The notes beneath the pieces were generated by a model. That model made no database searches. It was given only the letters and a program-made list of their open reading frames with translations, and was not told the DNA's origin. This document shows positions 51,088-59,962 of a stretch of 63,445 bases of DNA, piece by piece. The translations under genes were made by a program, and so were the position numbers. Each line of letters begins with the position of its first letter. Position 1 is the stretch's first letter. The DNA is from G713 sp034717835 (lineage in GTDB: Bacteria; Chloroflexota; Anaerolineae; B4-G1; SLSP01), in the NCBI GenBank assembly GCA_034717835.1, contig JAYELZ010000273.1, positions 1 to 63,445 on the forward strand, written 5' to 3'.

Positions 51088-52419
51088 CTACGTCTCCTCG
51101 CGCGTGCCAAATGTCATACTGCCAAAAACTGGAATAGCGCCATAGCGACCCAGCATATAGCCTTTTTCTATATCTTTATCGTATCGTGGGGCGTACTCTT
51201 CTAGTGAGTAGGTATGGGAAGCCCCCTGACGATCTTTTTCTACAAACCAGATCTCATCACGCCGCAACAACTCCAAGTCTAGCAGGTGGGATTCATGTGT
51301 AGTGGTAATGAGCTGACTTTCTGAAGCCTCATTACTTAAAAACAGTTTCACTAATTCATAACTAAGTTTAGAGTGTAAACTGCGATCTATCTCATCTACA
51401 ACAAACACCTTGTTCTCTTGGTCTGTTAACCCTGGTAACAGATCCAATAAACGACGCGTGCCATCAGATTCTTCCGCCATATTAAATAGAACATCTTCTT
51501 CACAATCCGACATCTGGTGGCGCAGCATAAGTTTGCTGGCTTGTAGCTCTTCATCAATAATTTGGACTATATACCGGCTGCCTTGAGAGTTACTTAAAAA
51601 CGCGCCACTTCTATTAGCATCCCGGCCTGATTTCAACAACGTAGCGGTTAATTTTTCTGGGAATTCTTTCAGGGGATCAACTTTGCTCAGCTCAAAACCA
51701 CAAATACCCGTCCCCAGTTGTTCCAGATATTTTACCAACTCACCCCCTAAACTCTGCTCAACCCAAATTATTGGTAATGCCAGATATTTAGAGTCTGGAA
51801 AAATAATAGTTAAGTTTTCCGCGAACCATTGATAAACATTTTGGAAGTTTTGCACATCGCGTTCCACGCTCTCCGTAAGAAATAATTGATTAGGGCGTGT
51901 TCCCATTGCCACAAAGTCAAGGAAATCACGTTCTTTTTGGTTCTCTGTCTGGATTTTCCCAAATTCTATCTCTGTTTCACCAGAAGAATTTGTCTCCCTC
52001 TCAAACAACATTGTTTCAGTGGTTTTCCTAATTTCATACAACCATTCTTCACGAATATGCTGGCGATCTAATTCAAAACCGTAGATGTAACAACGGTCAC
52101 CTGCTTTGATCTCAAACTCAAATTTAGAGGGTAGTTTTTTAGTTTCAGCCCTAAGCTTAAACCTGGTGCGCGGAATCATATCTTTCGCATGTGTACCCTC
52201 CACGATCAATTCTCTCGCAAAATCCATAGCCTTGATCAAATTTGATTTACCAGAGGCGTTAGCTCCGTAAAGCATAGCAATACGCAACATTGAGATGTCA
52301 TGCCTTCCAGTACTCTCAATGACATGAGTAGAATGCTTACGCATCTTACCTGGGATCATGGACAATTCAACTTCCTCATCAAAAGACAAGTAATTACTAA
52401 CATGGAATCTAATCAGCAT
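51088..52419 (-). CDS. RloA-like AAA (ABC-type) ATPase of an AbiL-like defence pair
   Basis: A 443-residue ATPase of the AAA_15/AAA_21 type. Start LIRFHVSNYLSFDEEVELS, Walker A MLYGANASGKSN (about 49-60), signature-like DGTRRLLDLLP, Walker B KVFVVDEIDRSLH, and TTTHESHLLDL as the switch region. Such SMC/ABC-like ATPases sense phage infection and gate a nuclease partner in PARIS, OLD/Gabija-type and AbiL systems. RloB follows directly. Base composition is AT-richer than core genes nearby. The ATG follows AAAGGAG. Confidence 0.9.
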   Translation of the reverse strand: MLIRFHVSNYLSFDEEVELSMIPGKMRKHSTHVIESTGRHDISMLRIAMLYGANASGKSNLIKAMDFARELIVEGTHAKDMIPRTRFKLRAETKKLPSKFEFEIKAGDRCYIYGFELDRQHIREEWLYEIRKTTETMLFERETNSSGETEIEFGKIQTENQKERDFLDFVAMGTRPNQLFLTESVERDVQNFQNVYQWFAENLTIIFPDSKYLALPIIWVEQSLGGELVKYLEQLGTGICGFELSKVDPLKEFPEKLTATLLKSGRDANRSGAFLSNSQGSRYIVQIIDEELQASKLMLRHQMSDCEEDVLFNMAEESDGTRRLLDLLPGLTDQENKVFVVDEIDRSLHSKLSYELVKLFLSNEASESQLITTTHESHLLDLELLRRDEIWFVEKDRQGASHTYSLEEYAPRYDKDIEKGYMLGRYGAIPVFGSMTFGTREET

Positions 52420-52671
52420 ACAATCTCTCTCCTTTAAGGTGATATTTTCTCCTCATCAACAAACATATTTAGTATAAAGGAGATTTAGTTGCTGTCAAGG
52501 AGAGTTTTTCACGAACAATACATATCAAAAATTACAACTGGCAATAAAACACTTCACTCGGCGCGCCAGAACTGCCACTCGTGCTCTCATTTGACGAACG
52601 TCTAGGGGCGGGAGGGGTCATCACTGCTGTGTCTCACTTGGTGGGTGGGCAAAGTGCTTCTTCTGGACAGC
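52420..52671. other. Gap upstream of the RloA gene
   Basis: About 250 bases with no recognisable gene. The first 80 bases are AT-rich and should hold the rloAB promoter. The rest is unassigned sequence next to the decayed NERD fragment. Confidence 0.5.
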
Positions 52672-52734
52672 TCAGTTCAGATCATGTTTCTCAACCGTGC
52701 TAGCGGCTAAAAATTCATCTAATGGACGGTACAA
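52672..52734 (-). pseudogene. Decayed 5' fragment of a second NERD-type gene
   Basis: The minus-strand frame LYRPLDEFLAASTVEKHDLN then TGA matches residues 24-43 of the NERD gene at 52903-54222 (LHRPLGELLASGEVNKQDLN then Trp). The TGG has become TGA. Nothing further is recognisable toward the RloA gene. It lies just after the ruvB-end fragment, in the same order as the intact genes. Confidence 0.7.
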
Positions 52735-52749
52735 GCAATGATATTGGTA

Positions 52750-52830
52750 TCAAAACAATACTCCTTGTTCCGCCTGCTCAAATGGCAAGTTCAAGTGTTC
52801 GTAAGCGCTCCGCGTGGCTCACGGTTCCCA
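52750..52830 (-). pseudogene. Decayed copy of the ruvB 3' end
   Basis: On the minus strand these bases encode AYEHLNLPFEQAEQGVLF and a TGA, almost identical in protein to the end of ruvB (AYEHLNLPFEQVEQGILF). The DNA differs mostly at third codon positions. Similarity continues upstream for about 25 bases with an indel, then is lost. It lies about 1.5 kb from the true ruvB end, on the other side of the NERD gene. Confidence 0.85.
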
Positions 52831-52902
52831 CGTCCTGACCGAGTTGATGCTCTATTTATTTTATGTTTGATCGCGCCAGGAAGATTCCCCTCGGCAGAAG
52901 AG

Positions 52903-54222
52903 CTAGCGTTGTTTTTGCTTGCTCCCATTTTGTTTTTGAGCCAAGTTATTCGCCTTCAGCAAGGCTACAATTTGATGGCGGGCGGTCTCATCCAAAGCTT
53001 TGCCGCGTGTCAGATCTTCACCGATAAATTTCCCCCGGGTCAATTGCCATACAGGCACCGTGGGTTTACTGAGAAGTAATTTACTCCGCGAAGCCCATAC
53101 AACTCGTGGCTCTATCCATACCGTCACATCACATTGTTGAAGATAGTCGTGTAATCGTTGTGCATTCCTCTGAGCTTGACGACCAGGGTTGCGGCTTAGC
53201 TTGTGCCAGAGGGGGCCGTATTTCCGTTGCCAGCTGTCACCGATGTTGCGATGGGTGCCGGAGAAAGTTTTGATTTCCAACGCATATATGCCATTGGGAC
53301 CAATTAGGATTGCATCAATATCATCTTGCCTACCAGGTAAAATGATATTGCGGAAAAGTGTCCAACGTTGATTCAGATTATTACGTAATGCTTTGGCTAC
53401 TAGTTGCTCGCCTTTACGACCTTTCTTATAATTCTCGATTTCATCTATAAGCTGCTCTGCTCGTGGCAAGATAAGTAATGCCCCTACCAATAGCGCGCCA
53501 GATGCGACTAGCCAACCTAATGATACTTGTGCCAGGTGGAGAAGCTGCACAATTACAACAACCACGCCGATAAACAATGACAACAGCCATAAGTCGAGAA
53601 CCACTACCATTAAAATTGCTGCCCAATGTTGTCTACGTCGCAACTGTTGCGTCAAATACTTACTACCGTTGACGATTTGCAGTGTTTGCTTAGAATCGGA
53701 GGCGACAGGTGCCGGAGCGACACCTATCGAAGGTATAGCTGCGGTATGGATAGGGACAGCGGAAGGTGTGAGGGATACTTGCCGAATTTGATTTTTGGCT
53801 AAGCCCTTTCGCTCTAGGGGCGTCAGTTGCCGGCATACAATTTCTGCTCCCAGCACCGCTGCCGCACTCCGTAATTCCTGCGTATAGGCGTTAGCTACGG
53901 CATAAGCTAAATCGTGTAGGTTGATAATCTGCTTGTCTAAGAGATTCCCAATAGGTTGATTTAGGCCTTTGAAAGGCCAGACGACTCTTCGTGCTACAGT
54001 TGGAAGAAGCATTACCTGTTGCAAATTTTGGGCCTGGAGCTCTACCGCCGCGGCCCACTTGATTTTGGGATCAAAATATTTCTCGGCGGCCCAATTTAAA
54101 TCTTGCTTATTTACTTCACCAGAGGCTAACAATTCGCCCAGTGGACGGTGCAACTTCTTGATCGGCCAAATGACGTTGTTGGCTAGCTCAATGATATCTG
54201 GTCCTTTCCATTCTTCAATCAT
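52903..54222 (-). CDS. NERD-domain nuclease-like membrane protein with N-terminal repeats
   Basis: A 439-residue protein. Residues 12-60 and 75-125 are two copies of a helical repeat (ANNVIWPIKKLHRPLGELL; ARRVVWPFKGLNQPIGNLL, both later with WAAAV or SAAAV). Residues 201-229 and 236-253 are two membrane helices. Residues 267-390 are a NERD domain with GRKGEQLVAKAL, the DDIDAILIGPNGIYALEIKTF motif (Asp303, Glu316 and Lys318 as nuclease-type residues) and a basic tail. NERD domains are related to restriction-endonuclease folds. It lies between ruvB and rloAB in an accessory block, so a defence role is possible. Confidence 0.85.
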   Translation of the reverse strand: MIEEWKGPDIIELANNVIWPIKKLHRPLGELLASGEVNKQDLNWAAEKYFDPKIKWAAAVELQAQNLQQVMLLPTVARRVVWPFKGLNQPIGNLLDKQIINLHDLAYAVANAYTQELRSAAAVLGAEIVCRQLTPLERKGLAKNQIRQVSLTPSAVPIHTAAIPSIGVAPAPVASDSKQTLQIVNGSKYLTQQLRRRQHWAAILMVVVLDLWLLSLFIGVVVVIVQLLHLAQVSLGWLVASGALLVGALLILPRAEQLIDEIENYKKGRKGEQLVAKALRNNLNQRWTLFRNIILPGRQDDIDAILIGPNGIYALEIKTFSGTHRNIGDSWQRKYGPLWHKLSRNPGRQAQRNAQRLHDYLQQCDVTVWIEPRVVWASRSKLLLSKPTVPVWQLTRGKFIGEDLTRGKALDETARHQIVALLKANNLAQKQNGSKQKQR

Positions 54223-54271
54223 GACCGCTCGCCTAAGTTTTTGTTAACATAAAGAGTTGGGGTAATATGCA

Positions 54272-55294
54272 TCAAAACAATATTCCCTGTTCCACCTGCT
54301 CAAATGGCAAGTTCAAGTGTTCGTAGGCGTTCCGGGTGGCGGTGCGACCACGTGGCGTGCGGTTGAGAAACCCTAATTGCAAGAGATACGGTTCCACCAC
54401 ATCCATGATGGTATCCGGGGCCTCGCCGATGGAGGCCGCGATGGTATCCAAGCCCACCGGCCCGCCGCCAAACTTCTCTATGATGGCGTGCAGCACTCGG
54501 CGATCTAAATTATCTAGACCGGCCTCGTCAATTTCTAACAATGCTGTTGCCTCCTCCGCAATTTTTCCGGTGATGATGCCGTCCCCGCGCACCTGAGCGT
54601 AATCGCGGACGCGGCGCAGGAGGCGTAGCGCGACGCGCGGCGTCCCCCGGCCGCGACGGGCGATCTCAATCCGACCTTGCGGTTCGAGCGGTACCGCAAG
54701 CACTTTGGCGGCGCGCTCCACAATCTGCTCCAGGGCCGCTTGCTCGTAGAAATCCAGCCGGTAGGTGGCTCCGAAGCGCGTGCGCAGCGGCGCGGAGAGG
54801 AGCGCCAGCCGGGTAGTCGCTCCCACCACCGTAAAGCGCGGCAAACTCAGACGGACGGTTCGCGCCCCCGGCCCCTGACCGATTACCAGATCCAGGGCGA
54901 AATCTTCCATGGCCGGGTAGAGGATCTCTTCCACCACTTTGCCCAGACGGTGAATCTCGTCGATGAAGAGCACTTCCTTCTCACGTAGGTTGCTAAGGAT
55001 AGCTGCCAAGTCCCCGGCGCGTTCAATCGCCGGCCCAGAGGTGACGTGAATAGCAGTCCCCATCTCATTGGCGCAGATGCGGGCCAGCGTGGTTTTTCCT
55101 AACCCTGGCGGGCCATAGAATAATGTATGCTCCAGGGCTTCGCCGCGCCCTTGCGCGGCGTCGAGCAGGATACGCAAATTCTCTCGCACGCGATCTTGGC
55201 CGATGAGTGCTGCTAGTCGCTGGGGACGTAGCGCGCGGTCCAAAATGGGTTCTTCGAGGGTGGCTTCGGGTGCTATGGTGCGTGGTCTAGTCAT
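54272..55294 (-). CDS. ruvB: Holliday junction branch migration helicase RuvB
   Basis: A 340-residue AAA+ motor that drives branch migration with RuvA. Motifs: RPQRLAALIGQDRV at the start, Walker A FYGPPGLGKTTLA, Walker B LFIDEIHRLG, sensor GATTRLALLSAPLRTRFG, and the C-terminal winged-helix GPVGLDTIAASIGE and LGFLNRTPRGR. The ATG follows AAGAGG. The last ~25 codons have a decayed second copy at 52750-52830. ruvA and ruvC are not in the window. Confidence 0.97.
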   Translation of the reverse strand: MTRPRTIAPEATLEEPILDRALRPQRLAALIGQDRVRENLRILLDAAQGRGEALEHTLFYGPPGLGKTTLARICANEMGTAIHVTSGPAIERAGDLAAILSNLREKEVLFIDEIHRLGKVVEEILYPAMEDFALDLVIGQGPGARTVRLSLPRFTVVGATTRLALLSAPLRTRFGATYRLDFYEQAALEQIVERAAKVLAVPLEPQGRIEIARRGRGTPRVALRLLRRVRDYAQVRGDGIITGKIAEEATALLEIDEAGLDNLDRRVLHAIIEKFGGGPVGLDTIAASIGEAPDTIMDVVEPYLLQLGFLNRTPRGRTATRNAYEHLNLPFEQVEQGILF

Positions 55295-55400
55295 CTTACC
55301 TCTTGTCGGGTAGTCGGGTAGTCGTTAGTCAGGTAGTCAAATTGCCATGCGCCATTGGCTGATTTGTTGGTCACTCGCTGGCTGAGCCGCTAACCCACTG
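55295..55400. repeat. Short gap with TAGTCGGGTAGTC and TTGCCATGCGCC units
   Basis: GTCGGGTAGTCGGGTAGTCG with GTTAGTCAGGTAGTC (about 55307-55338) and a GCCATTGGCTGATTTG unit. Related to 61340-61390 and 25357-25395. Confidence 0.65.
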
Positions 55401-56753
55401 CTATTGTTGGTAATCTGCCCCTAGAATAACAATGATATCATAGACCGAGGAAGGATCAGCGCCATTTACCACCGCGCTCGCGGGCAAATTCAATACAGCC
55501 CTGATTTTTTCTGCCGTGATAGGTTTAGGGCGATAGAGAATGATCACGGACTCGGCATAATCCTGCCGGTCAGCGTTGGAGGCTTCTCTCACATCCAATC
55601 CTTGTGCTTTGAGCTGTTCACTCACTTCCGTTGCCAAGCCGGGGCGCACAGTTCCGTTGCGCACGGAGAGCGTCGCTTGTTCGTCAGCTGGTGTCACTTC
55701 TTCCCCCAGATTGTCTACTGTGCCAAAGACATAATCGCGCACCTCACGCATCCGGTCACGAAGCGGAATCAGCACTTGCGCGCCCTGCGGTGTGATCCAG
55801 TTTTGGGTACAACTGGTATCAATTACGCCGAAACGAATCTCCTCGCGATTTACCTGAAGTGCCAAGCCACTCAGCGCCAGGATTTCATCTAACTGCATAT
55901 CGGTACTCACGGACTCTTCCAAGGTGGTGAAGATTTGAGGAGCCTTTCGGGCCAACTGCGGCAACATCTGCAAGCTGGTAACGCGCTCTAGCAAGGCGAC
56001 CATGACTTGTTGCTGACGGCGGGCGCGGTCGAAATCCCCGGTGCCGTGACGGGTGCGCGCGTACTTGAGCGCCATCTCGCCATCAAAGTGATGCGGCCCC
56101 GCCTCGATATGCAAGACTTCTATGCCGTAATCGCTAGTGGGATAGGCAGTATCGTGCAGCGTCTGCTCCACATCAATATCCACCCCGCCGACCAAATCTA
56201 CCAACTTGATGAATCCCTGGAAGTTGAGCCGAACGTAATAATCGACCGGCACACCGAAATTATATTGCACTGTCTCCATGGCCAGCGCCGGCCCGCCACC
56301 GGGATGATCATAGAGGTCGCCCAGGAAGTGCGCTGTATTGATGCGGTTGCCATCTTCTGCATAGCCGGGGATGGGAACCCAGAGGTCGCGCGGAATAGAG
56401 AGCACCCCCGCCTGCAACGTTGTCGGATCTAACGTTACCAACATGATCGTATCAGTGCGGAACGGGCCGCTTTCCTGCTGCCGTTCGTCAATCCCCAAGA
56501 CCAAAATAGTGACTCGGTCATTGCTGACCCACGTGGGAATCACTTGACCTAGCCGTCGTTCCACATGTTCACTGGTCTCAGTCGAAGCGCTTACCCCAGG
56601 TATCACGCCAGCATCCGAAATTCGCGCGCGTGTCCAGGAGAAGAGAAATCGCGCAGCCATAAATCCCACGCCCAAGAAAACCACTAGCAGCAAGCCGGTC
56701 AGAATCAACGGCAAAGTATTGTTCTTTTGATAAGCGTCTCTATCTGTCATCAT
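55401..56753 (-). CDS. LytR-CpsA-Psr family cell-envelope ligase with LytR_C domain
   Basis: A 450-residue membrane-anchored protein. Short cytoplasmic start, one helix (about 15-38, LILTGLLLVVFLGVGFMAA), an LCP domain (about 80-300) with the motifs FRTDTIMLVTLDP, LSIPRDLWVPIPG, GGVDIDVEQ and ALKYARTRHGTGDFDRARR, and a C-terminal LytR_C domain (about 355-445, SVRNGTVRPGLATEVSEQL). LCP enzymes attach polymers such as teichoic acid or capsule to peptidoglycan. It lies after the glycosyltransferase on the same strand. Confidence 0.95.
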   Translation of the reverse strand: MMTDRDAYQKNNTLPLILTGLLLVVFLGVGFMAARFLFSWTRARISDAGVIPGVSASTETSEHVERRLGQVIPTWVSNDRVTILVLGIDERQQESGPFRTDTIMLVTLDPTTLQAGVLSIPRDLWVPIPGYAEDGNRINTAHFLGDLYDHPGGGPALAMETVQYNFGVPVDYYVRLNFQGFIKLVDLVGGVDIDVEQTLHDTAYPTSDYGIEVLHIEAGPHHFDGEMALKYARTRHGTGDFDRARRQQQVMVALLERVTSLQMLPQLARKAPQIFTTLEESVSTDMQLDEILALSGLALQVNREEIRFGVIDTSCTQNWITPQGAQVLIPLRDRMREVRDYVFGTVDNLGEEVTPADEQATLSVRNGTVRPGLATEVSEQLKAQGLDVREASNADRQDYAESVIILYRPKPITAEKIRAVLNLPASAVVNGADPSSVYDIIVILGADYQQ

Positions 56754-56841
56754 ATTCTCTACCAGCGTTAAATTTGTTAGTCACCCTGGATTATACCACA
56801 GCTCAGGTCACCAAAGCATCTCATCATAGAGACGCGACCGT

Positions 56842-58017
56842 CTACTGTCTACCGCCTACCGTTAACAACTGAAGCAATGCCTGTTCCCATTCCTCAAAAG
56901 TTTGTGCTGGATTGTAGTAAGTCGCTATAAAACGCTCTCCGGCGGCAGCCAACTGGTCCCGCGTGTGAGAGTCACGCAACAAGGTCACCACCGCCTCGGC
57001 AAACGCGGCGGGTTGGTCCGCGATTAAGAGTTCCTTACCCGGCGTAGCACCTAGCCCGTGATTGCTCCCCGGCGTTGCTACGACTGCTTTTCCCATCGCT
57101 AGAGCATCTAACACCTTTTGGAGCAATCCGCCGGCTACCAGTAGTGGTGAGACGAAAACGTCTGCGGCCGCATACCAGGGGGCCAGCTCCTCTACAAAAC
57201 CGGTCACAAAGACCCGCTTCCCATCAGCACGGGCGCGAATTTCCGGCGGCGGCCCAGAACCGACGATATAAAAGCGCGCCTCCGACACCTCGGCTAAAAT
57301 ATGGGGCCAAATCTCAGCTAAGAACCATTGCACACCTTGGATGTTGTATTCTCGCGACATGGAGCCGACGAAGAGGATATTGGCGCCCGGCGTCACCGCC
57401 GGCGCGGTGTCCGCACACGGCTGGACGTTAGGGGCGAGGGGCAACAACAAGACGGGATGCGGGGCGCAGGCTGGCGCGAGTAATTTGCGGTCGCCTTGCG
57501 AGATGGCGGCCAGCAAATCAAATTGTCGGTAGAGCCACGGTTCAGCCGCGCGGAAAAAGCGCGCGCCTAGCCGGGTCACCCAGCGGGTCACGCCGTGACT
57601 CTGCGTTGCTCGTTGCCGTAGCATAAACCAGTTGACATCATGTGCGCGGAAGGAGGCGGCCGGATATTTGATGCCCCAGAGCGCCACCGCAGTTTGGGCG
57701 AATTCGACGTGGAGTAGATCTGGGTGGGTCTCTTGGAGCGCGCGGATGGTCGCCTGGCGCAACGCCCAGTAGCTGCGTAAGAGTGCCAGTGGTCGCGGGC
57801 CGGGCGATGAGCCATGATGCGGGACAAGGTAAAGCGCTTGGCAGAGGGGGCGCACCGCGTCAAGATGGTGCTCTTCTTCTTGCCGGATGCGCGCTACCAA
57901 GGTTACTTGGTAGCCACGCTGGTGCAACCATTCCAAGAGCCGATACACAGACTGCCCCCCCGCATGACCGATGGAGGGGGCAGGAAATTGCTTGTAAGCA
58001 ATCAAAATATGGGTCAT
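56842..58017 (-). CDS. Glycosyltransferase, GT4-like (GT-B fold)
   Basis: A 391-residue GT-B glycosyltransferase. N-terminal acceptor half starts HILIAYKQFPAPSIGHAGGQ; the C-terminal donor half has ILFVGSMSREYNIQGVQWFL, FYIVGSGPPPEI, VFVTGFVEELAPWYAAADVFVSPL and GGLLQKVLDALAMGKAVVATPGS with a Glu-equivalent position replaced by Gly/Gln-rich sequence. No signal or membrane segment. It starts 10 bases after the RNase J stop and 88 bases before the LCP gene start, and may serve cell-wall polysaccharide synthesis. Confidence 0.9.
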   Translation of the reverse strand: MTHILIAYKQFPAPSIGHAGGQSVYRLLEWLHQRGYQVTLVARIRQEEEHHLDAVRPLCQALYLVPHHGSSPGPRPLALLRSYWALRQATIRALQETHPDLLHVEFAQTAVALWGIKYPAASFRAHDVNWFMLRQRATQSHGVTRWVTRLGARFFRAAEPWLYRQFDLLAAISQGDRKLLAPACAPHPVLLLPLAPNVQPCADTAPAVTPGANILFVGSMSREYNIQGVQWFLAEIWPHILAEVSEARFYIVGSGPPPEIRARADGKRVFVTGFVEELAPWYAAADVFVSPLLVAGGLLQKVLDALAMGKAVVATPGSNHGLGATPGKELLIADQPAAFAEAVVTLLRDSHTRDQLAAAGERFIATYYNPAQTFEEWEQALLQLLTVGGRQ

Positions 58018-58027
58018 TCTTGCTCAG

Positions 58028-59680
58028 CTACTTTTCAGGGATTGCCGTAACCAGTATATTGGGGCGATTGCGCACCTGGCGGTAGAAATAGTTGGAGAGT
58101 ACCTTGCGTACCGCGCTTTCCATGTTCTCTGTTGGTGTGCCCGGCTGAGCTGATTTGAGCGTATTGCGCACCTCTTGCCGCGCCCCAGCCCAGAGCTCCT
58201 TTGTCACCGCAAATTTGACGAAGCCACGCGAGGTGATGTACGGCTCGCCGATCAACGAGCCATCAGCCTCGTGGTACCGGAAGGAGATGGCACAGACGCC
58301 AGACATGGCCAGCTGCTCCCGTTCTTGGATGATTGATTCGTCTAGCGATGCACCGATCAAGCCGCCATCCACGAAGATATACCCGCCGGGGATCCGTTCG
58401 CCCACTTGCATTTTGTCTGGGGAGAAGCGGAGCACATGCCCATTTTCTACCACGGCGATATTTTCACGCGGTATACCCAGCTGTTCCGCCAGTATGGCAT
58501 GTTGTTTTAGATGCCGCAACTCTCCGTGAACCGGGACGAAGAATTTCGGTTTGACGATACTTAAGAGAGTCTTCTGTTCCTCCTGACTGGCGTGTCCAGA
58601 GACATGTACCGGCGCCAGCGGGTGATAGATTACATTAGCCCCTTGTTGAAAGAGCCGGTTGATAACGTTATGTACCGATTCTTCGTTGCCGGGAATCGTG
58701 TGCGAAGAGAGAATCACCGTGTCACCTTGTGCCAGACGCAAGGGGGATGGCCCTCCAGAGGTCAATTTTCCCATGATGGAGCGAGTTTCGCCTTGTGAGC
58801 CGGTAGCGAGCACCGTTACCTGATTGGGGGGAAGATGTTTGCTCTCATGGAGTGAGACCATCAGATTCTCCGGCACTTCCAGATAACCCAACTTGCGGGC
58901 CATCTTCACGTTTTTCACCATAGAGGTGCCGGCCACCGCTACTTTACGGCCAAACTTAGCAGAGACGTCCATCACTTGTTGGATGCGGGAGATGAGCGAG
59001 GCGAAAGTAGCTACAATGATGCGCCCGTCTGCTTCGCGGAAGATATTTCCCAACGTGGCCGGCAAAGTGCGTTCAGAGGGTGTCGTACCTGGTTGATCGG
59101 CATTCGTGCTATCCGCCAGCAGGACCAAGACACCCCGCTTACTGAATTCCACCAATTTCCTGAGGTCTGTGGGCCAGCCATCCACCGGCGTAGGGTCGAG
59201 TTTGTAATCGCCGCTATGTACTACTAGTCCCACAGGAGTTGTAATTCCCAAGCCCACCGCATCGGGGATACTATGCGCGACATGGTACGGTTCCACTTGG
59301 AAGGGGCCGAGGTGCAACACGTCACCCGGCTGGATAGTATGTAACGTGACACTTTTGCGCAAGTTGCGGCGTAAATTGACCTCAATCAAACCACGGGTGA
59401 GTTTGGTAGCATAAACCGGCACATCAAACTCTTGCAAGAAGTGCGACAGCGCGCCGATGTGGTCCATGTGCCCATGCGTGACAACTACCCCGCGAATGCG
59501 ATCTTCCTTACCCCGTAAGTATTCATAATCGGGAATAATGTGATCTACTCCCAACATATACCCTTCCGGGAACATCATCCCAACATCCACGATCAAGATA
59601 TTGCGGCCATACTCGAACACTGTCATATTCTTGCCAACTTCCCCCAAGCCGCCGAGGGGAATGATTTGTAACTTTTCCAT
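58028..59680 (-). CDS. rnj: Ribonuclease J
   Basis: A 550-residue metallo-beta-lactamase/beta-CASP ribonuclease with 5'-3' exo- and endonuclease activity in mRNA decay. Start LQIIPLGGLGEVGKNMTVFEYG, zinc motif VVVTHGHMDHIGALSHFL, VVHSGDYKLD, LLADSTNADQPG, beta-CASP region ATFASLISRIQQV, HVSGHASQEEQK, and the C-terminal domain. Length matches RNase J1/J2. It is first in a run with the glycosyltransferase and LCP genes. Confidence 0.97.
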   Translation of the reverse strand: MEKLQIIPLGGLGEVGKNMTVFEYGRNILIVDVGMMFPEGYMLGVDHIIPDYEYLRGKEDRIRGVVVTHGHMDHIGALSHFLQEFDVPVYATKLTRGLIEVNLRRNLRKSVTLHTIQPGDVLHLGPFQVEPYHVAHSIPDAVGLGITTPVGLVVHSGDYKLDPTPVDGWPTDLRKLVEFSKRGVLVLLADSTNADQPGTTPSERTLPATLGNIFREADGRIIVATFASLISRIQQVMDVSAKFGRKVAVAGTSMVKNVKMARKLGYLEVPENLMVSLHESKHLPPNQVTVLATGSQGETRSIMGKLTSGGPSPLRLAQGDTVILSSHTIPGNEESVHNVINRLFQQGANVIYHPLAPVHVSGHASQEEQKTLLSIVKPKFFVPVHGELRHLKQHAILAEQLGIPRENIAVVENGHVLRFSPDKMQVGERIPGGYIFVDGGLIGASLDESIIQEREQLAMSGVCAISFRYHEADGSLIGEPYITSRGFVKFAVTKELWAGARQEVRNTLKSAQPGTPTENMESAVRKVLSNYFYRQVRNRPNILVTAIPEK

Positions 59681-59896
59681 GTTAACCTATTACCTTTTTT
59701 TTAGTTGCTAAATTAATATGCGCAAAACTAACTTGCGCTTTGTATTCGATTTTTATGAAGCATTCATCCTTCAAATTATCAGTCGCTCCAGGAGCATCAC
59801 TGGATAAATAGCTAATCTCACTGATTGACTATGGTAGCATGAGGGGATGATTATGTCAATCTAACTTAAATTCTAATAAACTAACTAAGATACAAC
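59681..59896. other. Gap between trpB2 and RNase J genes
   Basis: About 215 AT-rich bases with no gene. It should contain the RNase J promoter; an AT-rich stretch with several TATAAT-like words prevents a firm choice. Confidence 0.5.
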
Positions 59897-59932
59897 AACC
59901 CCGGTGTAGGCTTAACGCCCATACCGGGGTTT
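59897..59932 (-). terminator. Terminator of the trpB2 gene
   Basis: AACCCCGGTATG and TACACCGGGGTT arms pair around a small inner GGGCGTTAAGCC stem-loop, 31 bases past the stop. Confidence 0.85.
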
Positions 59933-59962
59933 GTTATTAGCTCTCTACTGCTACCATTAGCT

